Shown here piece after piece: positions 33,619 to 42,951 of a DNA stretch of 43,631 nt (the first letter of the stretch is position 1; each line of letters opens with the position of its first letter). This stretch comes from Gemmatimonadales bacterium. GTDB taxonomy: Bacteria > Krumholzibacteriota > Krumholzibacteriia > LZORAL124-64-63. The stretch is from positions 1 through 43,631 of the forward strand of contig JAHOYV010000011.1 in assembly GCA_019038745.1 (NCBI GenBank), given 5' to 3'. The position numbers were made by a program, and so were the translations under genes. The notes beneath the pieces were generated by a model. The model did not search any database and was not told the DNA's origin. It saw only the letters and a program-made list of their open reading frames with translations.

Positions 33619-36600
33619 ATGCGATTTGTGACAATCATTGCGCTGATATTGATTGCGTGTTCGGCGGTAGCCGAAGATGGCGAACTGTTCATGAAAAACG
33701 TTTCAAAAACACCAGAGCTGGATACTAATCATGTAACGCTCAGGGTGTTGTATAAAAACGTTCCGGCCATGACAGCCGAAGGTGTATTAACGAGTGTCGT
33801 GTATACAGACCAAGAGGGGGAAACGGTTTTAGAGCGCGATTATTCCAAACCCCTGGTCGTCTTTTACCACGATGGACCTGTGGTCAATCCCGAAGACAGC
33901 GGAGAGTTTCCGGGCCATGGCCAACGCGACGTTTTCGGCGCTGTTAGTCTGGATGACGGCAACACTTTTTTGCGGTCAAACCTGTCGAATTCCGGAGATA
34001 AAAGTTCCTTCAGGCTCAGGGACCAAACCGACTATTTCGGTGACACCTTCCGCCTTTTCGCCAATTCCGCGGGCAACAAGGTGATGGTGGCCTGGGCCAG
34101 CCGTTATGCCAATGGCGGCAATCCCAACTACGCCATGACTGATGAGGATAAGGCTGACCTTGCCGGATATCTTGGTATCGAAGAGGAAGATCTCTACCTG
34201 AACGACATGTGGGGCGTTAGTGGCTCCCAGAACTCGTCCGATTTTGCCGATGAAGGTTATCCCACAGTGGGAGAGGTGCCCTATGCCGCGCTGTGGACAT
34301 GTCGAGGCACTCTGGTGGATCTCGACGAAGACGGCAATTACGAAGTGGTCTGGCGTCAGGCCGAACGGCTCACTTCCGCCAGGCGCGACGTGCACCGCAT
34401 TGAGGTGGGCGTTGCCGGTGGCGCCGGTTTCGTAGTCACCTGGCAGGAAGATCCTGATGGCCTGCGTCCAGGCGAGGGTGAAGGCCCCGGCGAAGGATGG
34501 AGTGGTGCTGTTGCTCACCATCAGACCGACGTCTGGTATAGCTATATAGACTGGAATGAATTCGACAAAGTTTATTCCGGAGACTACAGCGCTCCCTTTG
34601 ATTTGGTTGATTACGCTGAAGAAGGCACTCCTGCCGTGGGCGTTCCCATGTCCATGCCGGTTCGTTTGACCGATAACGCCATGTGTGTGCCCGTTGAAGA
34701 CGATCCCTACGTCTATGAGGACTTCGACGGAAACGGCATATCTGATCTTTGCGCTTATTCAGTACCGGTCACCGAGTATGATGCTGCCGGAAATGCAATA
34801 AAAACCACGGAGATGTGCGTAGCCGAAGACGGCCGTCTCATGCGTGGCAACACTGCATCTACCCGTTGCCGCGTCAACCTGCGGGGTTATGACACCGACG
34901 GTGACGATGTGTATGACGAAGCTTGGGTTGTCCTAGCCTATGAAGAGTCCAAGGGGATGGGTGAGGAAATCGACTATGATCCCAATGATTTGATCGAAAA
35001 AGTCGACATGGGCAAAAACATCATGTACCACACCTTCGACATGCGCAATCCGGAACTGGTCTCACAGGGCCTGATGCTCAACATGCCGGCGGTCTACCCG
35101 GGGGATGAGCCCACTGCCTATGCCTCGGGCACCGAGCGTCTGGTGGAGTATCCGGTTACCGTTGACGGCGTGTACAATTACCGCTTCATGCAAATCGATC
35201 CTGATCCGATCTACAGCGATCAGGCAGGGATGGAGTCCGTTCTTCTGCAGTCCGAGATTTGCCGGCGCTTCAGCCTGATCTCCCAGCCTCCCAAGGATGT
35301 TGGCGAGTCCGGTACCGTGGCGCTGGGTATGTGGAAACAGGGGATCATCCGGCAGGGCGGTCCGGCCGATGTCTATGGCCGTCGCTTTGTCACACCCGAG
35401 GGTTTCGACATCACCGTGGACAACCCCTTCGATTACAGCTGCATGGAATGTGGCGAATGGCTCTTCGAAGACGGGGCCAATCCGCGCTACGTCAAGGGTC
35501 TTTGCATTTCCCCGCCCGAAGCTTTGTCCGCCACATCGCTGGTCGATAATGCGGACGCCGTAGGCCCGGACGGATCCAATTCAATTGGTGCCACGGCTGT
35601 GGACCTTGCCTCTGTCTTCCCCTTCAACGAGGCCTTTGACGACATCGAAATGGCTATGCTGGAAGAAGCCAACGAGACCCAGCTGCCGAAGGTCTACGAA
35701 TGGAGCCAGATCGGCCCAGATTTCGGATTTGATCCCGACCTCACGGTTGATGGTACGACGGGTCTTACCCCGGGGACCAACTTCGACGACCAATCCTGGG
35801 AAAACCCCTACGACGTGGCAAAGGGACACCGGGGCTTCATCTCCGGCGATTACATCATGATGTTGTATTGCTGGTCTCCCAACTGGCTGGCCAACACCCG
35901 GGGGCACGACAACTACAATCTGTACGTCCGGCGTTCTTTTGACGGTGGTCAGACCTGGACCACTTTGCCGGTGGACTACACCGATGTTCAGGAGATACCC
36001 GGTACGACGAACCTTACTGCCGACGGCACAACTTACTACGAGTGGATGGGGCCCGCCGGTGGCGACTCCGAATACAAGTTCATATACGATCTGGGCGAGG
36101 GCGAGTTCGAACCGACCCGCAGCATGTCCTTGCTCAACGGACTTAAGGAGACCGTGCTCGACCCGCGTTACGCGCCCACCGGCGGAGCAACTCATTCAAG
36201 CGTTGTAGATGACTATGCTGATCCCGATGACACCCGCGACCCGTCCAAATTCTTCATCACCTTTGAGGTAGGAGACAACACGACTGTAGAGTTCGGGGAA
36301 GCCCTTCCGATGAACATGTACTACAGTCGCGCCACCAATTACGGTGATGACTTCGAGATGGTATGGGAAGATGAGACAGCTATAGGTGTAATTGACGAAC
36401 TATCCACCGACAATGACGCCTACTTCGACTGGCTGGAAGGTAAAAAGGACGTCCACGCCGCCGAGGCTTCAATGTGCGCCAGCCCGGGCGGCATGTTCTT
36501 CTGGACCGCTTGGGAAGAGTGGAAGGAAGACATCCACGAGAACGTGTGGGATACCGATGCTACCTTGAGGCGGCTCATGTTCCTGGATGAAGAGTCCGAC

Positions 36601-36678
36601 GACGGTAGTGGTGGCGACGGCAAACAACCCGGTGGCGGCGGTGGCAATAAGGGTAAGACAGCGCCCGTCCTAGAATAG
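33619..36678 (+). CDS. Choice-of-anchor O-like large exported protein
   Basis: The 1019-residue product has a short signal peptide (FVTIIALILIACSAVA). Its plan matches what I know of choice-of-anchor O proteins. It has VVFYHDGPVVNPEDS, HGQRDVFGAVSLDDGNTF, LSNSGDKSSFRL, KVMVAWASRYANGG and later NLYVRRSFDGGQTWTTLP, a sialidase-like Asp-box blade. The body is acidic and rich in DDG/EDG turns, suggesting calcium binding. The C-terminus is a Gly-rich disordered tail (GGDGKQPGGGGGNKG) without the PNPFNP domain, so its anchor differs from the other surface proteins here. GGGGG lies upstream of the ATG. Function unknown. A strong bidirectional terminator follows. Confidence 0.75.
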   Translation: MRFVTIIALILIACSAVAEDGELFMKNVSKTPELDTNHVTLRVLYKNVPAMTAEGVLTSVVYTDQEGETVLERDYSKPLVVFYHDGPVVNPEDSGEFPGHGQRDVFGAVSLDDGNTFLRSNLSNSGDKSSFRLRDQTDYFGDTFRLFANSAGNKVMVAWASRYANGGNPNYAMTDEDKADLAGYLGIEEEDLYLNDMWGVSGSQNSSDFADEGYPTVGEVPYAALWTCRGTLVDLDEDGNYEVVWRQAERLTSARRDVHRIEVGVAGGAGFVVTWQEDPDGLRPGEGEGPGEGWSGAVAHHQTDVWYSYIDWNEFDKVYSGDYSAPFDLVDYAEEGTPAVGVPMSMPVRLTDNAMCVPVEDDPYVYEDFDGNGISDLCAYSVPVTEYDAAGNAIKTTEMCVAEDGRLMRGNTASTRCRVNLRGYDTDGDDVYDEAWVVLAYEESKGMGEEIDYDPNDLIEKVDMGKNIMYHTFDMRNPELVSQGLMLNMPAVYPGDEPTAYASGTERLVEYPVTVDGVYNYRFMQIDPDPIYSDQAGMESVLLQSEICRRFSLISQPPKDVGESGTVALGMWKQGIIRQGGPADVYGRRFVTPEGFDITVDNPFDYSCMECGEWLFEDGANPRYVKGLCISPPEALSATSLVDNADAVGPDGSNSIGATAVDLASVFPFNEAFDDIEMAMLEEANETQLPKVYEWSQIGPDFGFDPDLTVDGTTGLTPGTNFDDQSWENPYDVAKGHRGFISGDYIMMLYCWSPNWLANTRGHDNYNLYVRRSFDGGQTWTTLPVDYTDVQEIPGTTNLTADGTTYYEWMGPAGGDSEYKFIYDLGEGEFEPTRSMSLLNGLKETVLDPRYAPTGGATHSSVVDDYADPDDTRDPSKFFITFEVGDNTTVEFGEALPMNMYYSRATNYGDDFEMVWEDETAIGVIDELSTDNDAYFDWLEGKKDVHAAEASMCASPGGMFFWTAWEEWKEDIHENVWDTDATLRRLMFLDEESDDGSGGDGKQPGGGGGNKGKTAPVLE

Positions 36679-36704
36679 AAAAACCTCCATAAATCGGGCT
36701 TCAA

Positions 36705-36741
36705 AAAGAAGCTCCTTCCCGGAACGGGAAGGAGCTTCTTT
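36705..36741. terminator. Bidirectional 17-bp perfect hairpin
   Basis: AAAGAAGCTCCTTCCCG, loop GAA, CGGGAAGGAGCTTCTTT. The A-run on one side and TTT on the other let it end transcripts from both the 33619 gene and the convergent aldolase gene. Confidence 0.88.
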
Positions 36742-36800
36742 CACATACCTGCTCGACATGGCAAGTCGATATTTTTTTGGCCGACCCCGAGTCAGGGACC

Positions 36801-38054
36801 TCAGTCCTCAAAATCCCCCTCCGGCCCGCGATCACGATCCACCACTCGGGCGCGATACTTTTCTTCGGTCCATTCGTCGGGATTTTCGATCCGCTCCGCC
36901 TTGGGCCCCAGGTCATGTCCGCCGGCTACGATGATCGCTTCGTAGGCCAGCGGCGCAGTGTCGGCCGCGTTCATCACGTTGGCCAAAAGATTGTAGGTGA
37001 AGTCCTCGACACCCTGCTCGACGCGTTCACGAACGTCCGCGGGTTGGGCCATCATCTTGTTCTCGAAGGGCAGGTTCAGCTTCTTGTAGTTGCCGCCCTT
37101 GATGCCGTTCTTCTCGGCGTAGGCGACCATCTCGGCCCACAGACATTTTGAAACGCCACTGCCGTCCACCTTGTCGAAATCACCGTTGGCATCCAGGATG
37201 GCGTTGCCGTATTCGTTCACCTTCACGCCCCAGGACACCATTTGCAGAGCCGTGGCCACGTTGGCCTTGGTGGTGTTTGTTTCCCTACAGATCTGACGCA
37301 GACGGTCATTGTGATTGCCGGAAGTGCCGTGCTGGGCACCCGAAGTGCCGTACGACTCAAGGGCCTTGTGGACCTCAGCAGTCAGGCCCACCTGAATACC
37401 TTCGGCGCTGGCTTCGATGCCGTGCGTAGTGCCGTTGTTCAGGGCGATCCAGTCGGGGATGATCCCGTGGGCGTTGAGGCCCTGGATCAGGTACTGTGCT
37501 TCCACGGCGGTGGACAGTCCGTCCTTGCCCTTGATCTCGCCAATCTCAGTTTCATAGCCGGCCCACTTGGGGATGAACGGATAAAGCTCCAGGTTGGCCT
37601 TCAGGTTGTCATCGTCCGGCATATGTGAGGCATCGATGGCGATGGAGGTGATGCCGGCGTCGAACAGGGTCGGGATCTCGATTTTTGACGGTTCCACATC
37701 GTCCCAGGTTTTCAGGCCGTAGTGGTCCGCGTGGATGGCCACCGGGATGGTGATTCCCAATTCGTTCATAACCTGGTCCACACGACGGGCCAGATTCCAG
37801 AAATTGCTCATGCAGTAATTGCTCTCGGACTTGGCGATCTCCACGAGCAATGCCGCGTTGGCTTTTTGGGCGGCGCGCAGGGATCCGCGGATGACACTCA
37901 TGTTGCGACCGTTAGCCGCTATGGTCATTGCGTTGCCCTTTTTGATCAGGGCACGGTCGATGACCTTGCCGCTCACGATCAACGCCTTGGAATTGGGAAA
38001 CAGTTTCCGGATATTCGGCGGACGTCCAATTTCTAGCGCTCTTTCGAAAGACAT
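36801..38054 (-). CDS. Class II fructose-bisphosphate aldolase-like protein
   Basis: The 417-residue product belongs to the zinc-dependent class II aldolases that split ketose bisphosphates. Zinc ligands are expected at VAIHADHYG (His108, His111), ALNNGTTHG and QHGTSGNHNDRL. IVAGGHDLGPKA closes the core. It is longer than E. coli FbaA (about 360) and lacks the usual GGSGS spelling, reading HGTSG instead. It therefore may be a divergent branch with another substrate such as tagatose or sedoheptulose bisphosphate. AGAAGGG lies upstream of ATG 38054, which I prefer to 38144. Cytosolic. It is divergent from the acyl-CoA synthetase gene. Confidence 0.8.
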   Translation of the reverse strand: MSFERALEIGRPPNIRKLFPNSKALIVSGKVIDRALIKKGNAMTIAANGRNMSVIRGSLRAAQKANAALLVEIAKSESNYCMSNFWNLARRVDQVMNELGITIPVAIHADHYGLKTWDDVEPSKIEIPTLFDAGITSIAIDASHMPDDDNLKANLELYPFIPKWAGYETEIGEIKGKDGLSTAVEAQYLIQGLNAHGIIPDWIALNNGTTHGIEASAEGIQVGLTAEVHKALESYGTSGAQHGTSGNHNDRLRQICRETNTTKANVATALQMVSWGVKVNEYGNAILDANGDFDKVDGSGVSKCLWAEMVAYAEKNGIKGGNYKKLNLPFENKMMAQPADVRERVEQGVEDFTYNLLANVMNAADTAPLAYEAIIVAGGHDLGPKAERIENPDEWTEEKYRARVVDRDRGPEGDFED

Positions 38055-38576
38055 GGTAGTTTCCCTTCTTGCTGGAGGCGGAGGTTCAGATATTGGGTGC
38101 AAATTGGTTTTGCGCCATAAGCACTTTGGATTGACCGAAATCAATCACCAAGCGGGGATGGTTTTCAAACCGGAAAAAAACCATGAATGACGGCTAGTCC
38201 CTGTGGATAAGATATTGGAATTGCCCTGGGATTTCACCAAAAGATTCTTATCCGGGTCCAGTTTTTTAAGCGTGGTTTGAACTGAGGGTTACCTGGGCCG
38301 TGGGCCAAAAACTCAAAATTGCTGCCGAATAAATTTAAATAACATGCAAAAAACAAACATACTAATGCGACTGTTGGAAAATCAACCAATAGTCGCATTC
38401 TTTTCAGTCCTGCTAACGGGGTGGAGTAGATGGAATACCGTTGGCTACCAGCAATAGGGTCCCGGATCCATATCTTTCACACATCTTCCTTGCCCACCTC
38501 AAGCCTTTAATGCTACCCTCCCGCCTTCGATCTATCCATTCCATTCAGAATACGATGTAAATGGGGGAGGACCACG
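38055..38576. other. 522-bp divergent intergenic region
   Basis: It holds the hairpin at 38364-38399 and an AT-rich stretch around 38330-38363 (AAATTTAAATAACATGC). No gene or clear promoter was recognised. TACGAT at 38552-38557 could be a -10 for the ligase gene. Confidence 0.35.
38364..38399 (+). terminator. 14-bp hairpin with T-rich tail between divergent genes
   Basis: AATGCGACTGTTGG, loop AAAATCAA, CCAATAGTCGCATT, one G-T pair, then CTTTTC. A terminator here has no obvious gene in front of it, so a small RNA or a leader control hairpin is possible. Confidence 0.5.
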
Positions 38577-40256
38577 ATGGAGCGAGTCTGGTACAAGCAA
38601 TACGATGACGGCGTCCCGCAGGATCTTCCCGCCTCGGAGAGAACCGTTGTCGACGCTTTCTACGCCTCGGCTGCAAAGTGGCCTGATCAGCCCGCTCTAT
38701 CACTCAAGGGCAAGACCCTCACCTACGCCCATCTCCAGGATCAAATAGACCGCTTCGCCACGGGCCTGAGCAGGATGGGAGTGGTCAAGGACAGCAAAGT
38801 GGCGCTTTGGCTACCCAATCTGCCCCAGATGGTCATTGCTTTCTACGCTACACTCAAGTTGGGCGCCCAGGCCGTGACCACAAATCCCATGTACGTAGAG
38901 CGGGAAATCGAACACCAGTTCAACGATGCGGGCGTGAACGTGGTTGTGACTCTCGATTATCTGTGGTGGTACAAGCTGCGGGGAATTCTGGACAAAACTC
39001 CGGTCAAGAACGTCGTGGTGACATCGATCCCCGACTACCTGCCCTTTCCGCTGAATCTGCTGGCTCCGCTGAAGCTGAAGAAAACCAAGCAATTCGTGAA
39101 GGTGCCCAAGGAGGAGGGTGTCCATTTCTTCAAGGAGATCATCAAGCAGAGCCCGCCCAATCAGGACGATGTACAGGTCACTCCCAAGGATCTGGCCCTG
39201 CTTCAATATACGGGTGGAACTACCGGTGTCAGCAAGGGAGCCATGCTGACCCACTCCAACATCGAAACCAATGCTCGACAGTGCTCCGTCTGGTTCCCTG
39301 CAGTGGTGCCGGGCCAAGAAGTGCTCTTGGCCTGTCTGCCCTACTTCCACGTGTTCGGCATGACCGTGTCGATGAATTGGCCGCTTTCGGTGGGTATGCA
39401 CATCGTCCTGGCGCCTAATCCGCGGGATATCCCAGACCTGATCAAGAGCATCACCAAGAAAAAGGTGACGGTCTTCCCGGCGGTGCCGGCCCTTTTCGCC
39501 GCCATCAATGAATTTCCGGGGGTCGAAAAGCTGGATCTTTCCAGCATCAAGGGTTGTTTCTCGGGTTCGGCCCCCCTGCCGTTGGATGTTCTGGAGCGCT
39601 TTGAAAAAATCACCGGAGGCGTAATAACTGAAGGCTTTGGTCTGACTGAAACCTCTCCGGTGACCCACGGCAATCCCCTGGGCGGCGTCCGCAAGCCCGG
39701 CACGGTGGGAGTTCCCTGGCCGAGCACCGATTCGAAAATCGTGGATATCCAGGATGGCGATACCGAACTGGGCGTGAACGAAGAGGGCGAACTCTGTATC
39801 AAGGGCCCCCAGGTAATGGCTGGATACTGGAATCGCCCTTCGGCGACGGCGCAAACCATTCGTGATGGTTGGGTCTACACCGGCGATCTGGCCAAGGCCG
39901 ACGAGGATGGTTATGTGACCATCGTCGGTCGCAAGAAGGACATGATCGTGGTCAGCGGTTTCAACGTGTACCCGGACGAGGTGGACGGTGTGCTGATTTC
40001 ACACCCGGCGGTGTTGGAGACCGCTACCATCGGGCTCCCGGATCCCAAACGAGGCGAGACGGTCAAGGCCTTCGTCGTGCTCAAGCCAGGCCAGACGGCC
40101 ACCGTCGAGGAACTGAGGGAGTTCTGCAAGAAGGAGATGGCCTCGTACAAGGTTCCCTGGAAGATCGAATTCCTGGATGAGTTGCCCAAGAGCAGCATGA
40201 TGAAGATTCTACGTAAGGATCTTCGGGCCAAGGAACTGGCCAAGGATAGTGACTGA
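38577..40256 (+). CDS. Long-chain acyl-CoA synthetase (AMP-forming)
   Basis: The 559-residue product activates fatty acids with ATP and CoA. Adenylate-forming motifs are in order: YTGGTTGVSKGAMLTH (about 211-226), ACLPYFHVFGM, EGFGLTETSPVTHGNP, YTGDLAKADEDGYV, GRKKDMIVVSGFNVYP and the catalytic lysine region LPKSSMMKILRKDLR. The start VWYKQYDDGVPQDLP is typical of FadD-type enzymes. GGGGGAGG lies 5 nt or so before the ATG. Full length. It is not linked to other beta-oxidation genes, so breakdown versus lipid synthesis cannot be told. Confidence 0.92.
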   Translation: MERVWYKQYDDGVPQDLPASERTVVDAFYASAAKWPDQPALSLKGKTLTYAHLQDQIDRFATGLSRMGVVKDSKVALWLPNLPQMVIAFYATLKLGAQAVTTNPMYVEREIEHQFNDAGVNVVVTLDYLWWYKLRGILDKTPVKNVVVTSIPDYLPFPLNLLAPLKLKKTKQFVKVPKEEGVHFFKEIIKQSPPNQDDVQVTPKDLALLQYTGGTTGVSKGAMLTHSNIETNARQCSVWFPAVVPGQEVLLACLPYFHVFGMTVSMNWPLSVGMHIVLAPNPRDIPDLIKSITKKKVTVFPAVPALFAAINEFPGVEKLDLSSIKGCFSGSAPLPLDVLERFEKITGGVITEGFGLTETSPVTHGNPLGGVRKPGTVGVPWPSTDSKIVDIQDGDTELGVNEEGELCIKGPQVMAGYWNRPSATAQTIRDGWVYTGDLAKADEDGYVTIVGRKKDMIVVSGFNVYPDEVDGVLISHPAVLETATIGLPDPKRGETVKAFVVLKPGQTATVEELREFCKKEMASYKVPWKIEFLDELPKSSMMKILRKDLRAKELAKDSD

Positions 40257-40293
40257 AAGTTGGGCTCAATCGCTGGCGACGGACCCGTGAATT

Positions 40294-40302
40294 TGTTATG
40301 AT
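40294..40302 (+). promoter_or_regulatory. Extended -10 promoter
   Basis: TGTTATGAT, 25 nt before ATG 40327, with AAGGGGGG as ribosome binding site. Confidence 0.5.
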
Positions 40303-40326
40303 AAAACGTAACAAGGGGGGTTCGAT

Positions 40327-41067
40327 ATGCGGGTTGTTATTCCATTCATGATCTGCTGCCTGGCTCTTGTCTCCGGCCCTGCATCCGGGCAGTACCCGTG
40401 GTGCTCGGATATGGACAGCATTACCGCCGAGGTAGTGGGTGGTGACCTTATTCTTCGCCACAATCTGGCCACCTACAACTGTTGTCCTGATTCCTTCACA
40501 TACAACGCCCAAATATCAGGGCAGACACTCACTGTAACCGAGAACGAAGTTCTCACCACACCTTGCGATTGCATGTGCTGCTTCAATCTGGGAACCACGA
40601 TTACGGGTTTGGAGCCGGGCGTGTGGTCGATCGTATACCGCTGGCTGGATGACGGTACTTGGGACTGGCGAGAATGGTATTTGACGGTGACCATCGGCGA
40701 GATGGACAAAGCCGGGATCGTGCTTGCTGGTAGGATGGAGGCCACTGGTTGCTTGGATATCGGTAGCGCGTCGGGTATTCCCGCAGGGACCTTGGCCCTA
40801 TCCGGGAACTACCCCAACCCGTTTAACCCCGGGACCGCTATCTGTTTCGAGTCGCCGGGTTCCGTGGTCGTCGACCTGGATGTTTTTGATTCTGCCGGCC
40901 GCCTGGTGCGGACGCTCCTCAGTGGCGAATTGGCCAAGCAGGGTCAGAACGAGATTTTTTGGAACGGACGCGATGATGGGGGCGGCCTGGTTTCCTCCGG
41001 GGTCTACTTCTACCGACTGGAAGCCGAAACGTTTAGCCAAACGAAGAGAATGATCCTGCTACGGTAA
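40327..41067 (+). CDS. Secreted Cys-containing protein with PNPFNP domain
   Basis: The 246-residue product has a signal peptide (VVIPFMICCLALVSGPASG). A compact domain of about 120 residues with paired cysteines follows (YPWCSDMD, YNCCPDSF, TPCDCMCCF), probably disulfide-bonded or metal-binding. The C-terminus is NYPNPFNPGTAICFESPG, VFDSAGRLVRTLL, WNGRDDGGGLVSSGVYFY. It is the smallest of the four PNPFNP proteins here. The N-terminal domain is not recognised. A surface location is inferred. Confidence 0.8.
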   Translation: MRVVIPFMICCLALVSGPASGQYPWCSDMDSITAEVVGGDLILRHNLATYNCCPDSFTYNAQISGQTLTVTENEVLTTPCDCMCCFNLGTTITGLEPGVWSIVYRWLDDGTWDWREWYLTVTIGEMDKAGIVLAGRMEATGCLDIGSASGIPAGTLALSGNYPNPFNPGTAICFESPGSVVVDLDVFDSAGRLVRTLLSGELAKQGQNEIFWNGRDDGGGLVSSGVYFYRLEAETFSQTKRMILLR

Positions 41068-41205
41068 CCGTCGCAAGGGGTGGTCTTGAGGTTTGGTTTC
41101 GGGCCACACGGTCATGTTTACGGCCCCCCTGCAACATCTGGTGCCGGTTTGCGTCTGATTCCCTGTTGATCCATCAACTACATTGTTGCCCGGGAAAGGA
41201 TTTAC

Positions 41206-41430
41206 ATGTCCGTGTCGCGAATTGCCGCCCTTCTTTTGCTGTCACTTTTCATCTCCCTAACTGCCGTTCCGGCCGTTGCCCTGGATACAGAGCCGAATGT
41301 CTCGGCCAATCAAGGCTTCATCCATGCAACGGTGACTTGGCCCTCGGGCGAGAGCAAAACCGGCTTTCTGCGCTGGGGCGATGAAGAGGCCTTCTGGAAG
41401 GTTATTCCTTTTTGCACTCCCGCGGATTAA
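41206..41430 (+). pseudogene. Truncated 5' duplicate of the 42952 gene
   Basis: The frame has its own signal peptide (IAALLLLSLFISLTAVPAVA) and then QGFIHATVTWPSGESK and TGFLRWGDEEAFW, matching the 42952 protein almost residue for residue. DNA at 41341-41398 and 43081-43138 differs at only a few positions. The match ends at TTCTGG and a stop follows 11 codons later. The signal peptides differ, so the copied part is the first module only. Expression is possible but the 74-residue product would be a stub. Confidence 0.75.
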
Positions 41431-41714
41431 TCGGCGAGACAATTATTTCCCTTTGTATAGCTTGATGATATCCTGGAGAGAGTAAAATTCTCGGTTTTCT
41501 TGATCACTAATTTCTGGATGAGGTTTTTACGGGCAACGCTGTGTGGGCGATATTGCATGCAGTATGTATGGAAAATGTACCTACGGCGGCCAAACAACAG
41601 ACTGCGGTTGCTGAGCTAGCTGGCATTCACTCAAAAGTATTACAGAACCAAAAAGCGGGGACTGATGAAATTGACATTGGCCCCCCCATATCCAGGAGTC
41701 GGAGGCTGAATACT

Positions 41715-42830
41715 ATGATGCACCTGAGACCCATGTTGAGCTTCATTTTAGTAGTGGCCACTAGTTCCTTGGCAGTAGCTGCTTCGGGCGAGCCAAAGGA
41801 AACGATTCGAGAGTTCGTGGTGAAACCACAGTGGAGCATGTTGCAGAGTGCTGAAGCAGAGAACCAAGCATATTATCTTGAGCCCCATTATATGCAGCGC
41901 GGAGAGCTACTGGGTGCATTTGTGGATAGTACCGGAAATGTGTATATCTGCGACAGAATCACCGATCAGCTAATCAAGCTGAACCCCCGTGGCGAGGAAG
42001 TATTTGCTATAGGGAGTTTGGGTGAGGGCCCCGAAGATCATCGAGGTTTTGGCGAACTATTGTCCTGGCCAGGGAGTCGTATAGCTAGGACCGACTGCGT
42101 CTTGCCATCCAAGATTATTATCTATGATGTCGATGGAGCCTTTCTTTGGGATGTTGACCTAGGAACACAAGACACGTTGACGCGTCTGTTCTGGAATGGC
42201 AAGTATGCAATTGGAAGCCATACGTGGTTCGATTACGATCCATCTGGTACAGAAGTTAAAACGTCATTGAGGTTGTTGAGTGACGACGGTGTAGAAATTG
42301 AGAAGATTCCGATGGGCCGCATTTTTTTGGACCCCGAGCGCGTGCCCACAATGGAGGAAATGTGGATTTACCCATATGTGGCCGTGTCTGAGGACGGGTT
42401 TTGTTTTGTTCAGCAAGATCTTTATGGGGGACGAGTTGACTGTTATGATCAAGACTTAGATCTCGCGTGGTCATTTGACTGTGGATGGCAGCCTGTGCCC
42501 CTCACGCCAGAAGAGTTTGCGGAGTCAAAACGTCAGCCAATTTTTGCTAGTATCCATCATACGATTAGGAGGATGTTTGCACGTCGCGATGGTGAAGTCT
42601 GGATTCAGTCTTGGACTTCGGAGCAGGCGGGTGAATATGTCGTATTTGAAGCGTTTGGCCAAGAGGGGAACCGATTAGGATTTATTCACATCTTTGGTTT
42701 ACCAAAAGAGGCCGGAAGTTGGGCTTTGCATGGATCAAAAGTACTTTGGATTGCGAAGGGCAAAGTTGATGCAGAAAATGCAAATGTAACTATCCCATAC
42801 ATTAGTGTTTTTGATTTGGTAGCAAAATAA
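41715..42830 (+). CDS. Secreted six-bladed beta-propeller protein
   Basis: The 371-residue product has a signal peptide (LSFILVVATSSLAVAASG). Blades follow: GAFVDSTGNVYICDRITDQL, IKLNPRGEEV, FAIGSLGEGPEDHRGFGEL and a late MFARRDGEVWIQSW. GSLGEGPED matches the GxGEGPGE signature of the 16221 protein, so the two are distant paralogs. ATG 41715 has GGAGG nine nt upstream and the longer upstream frame (to 41541) lacks coding character. The gene is distinctly AT-richer than its neighbours, suggesting separate origin. Ligand unknown. It separates the truncated duplicate from its parent gene. Confidence 0.78.
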   Translation: MMHLRPMLSFILVVATSSLAVAASGEPKETIREFVVKPQWSMLQSAEAENQAYYLEPHYMQRGELLGAFVDSTGNVYICDRITDQLIKLNPRGEEVFAIGSLGEGPEDHRGFGELLSWPGSRIARTDCVLPSKIIIYDVDGAFLWDVDLGTQDTLTRLFWNGKYAIGSHTWFDYDPSGTEVKTSLRLLSDDGVEIEKIPMGRIFLDPERVPTMEEMWIYPYVAVSEDGFCFVQQDLYGGRVDCYDQDLDLAWSFDCGWQPVPLTPEEFAESKRQPIFASIHHTIRRMFARRDGEVWIQSWTSEQAGEYVVFEAFGQEGNRLGFIHIFGLPKEAGSWALHGSKVLWIAKGKVDAENANVTIPYISVFDLVAK

Positions 42831-42951
42831 AAAGGTTGACCACGCCGAAGTCGGGTGCCAAAGAGAACTAGCCATCCAGGCAACTTTTTTCCGGATTTTG
42901 CGTCTTCAATTCGGCTTGCCAGCCCGTTCCCGAGCCCCGAATGAGGATTTC

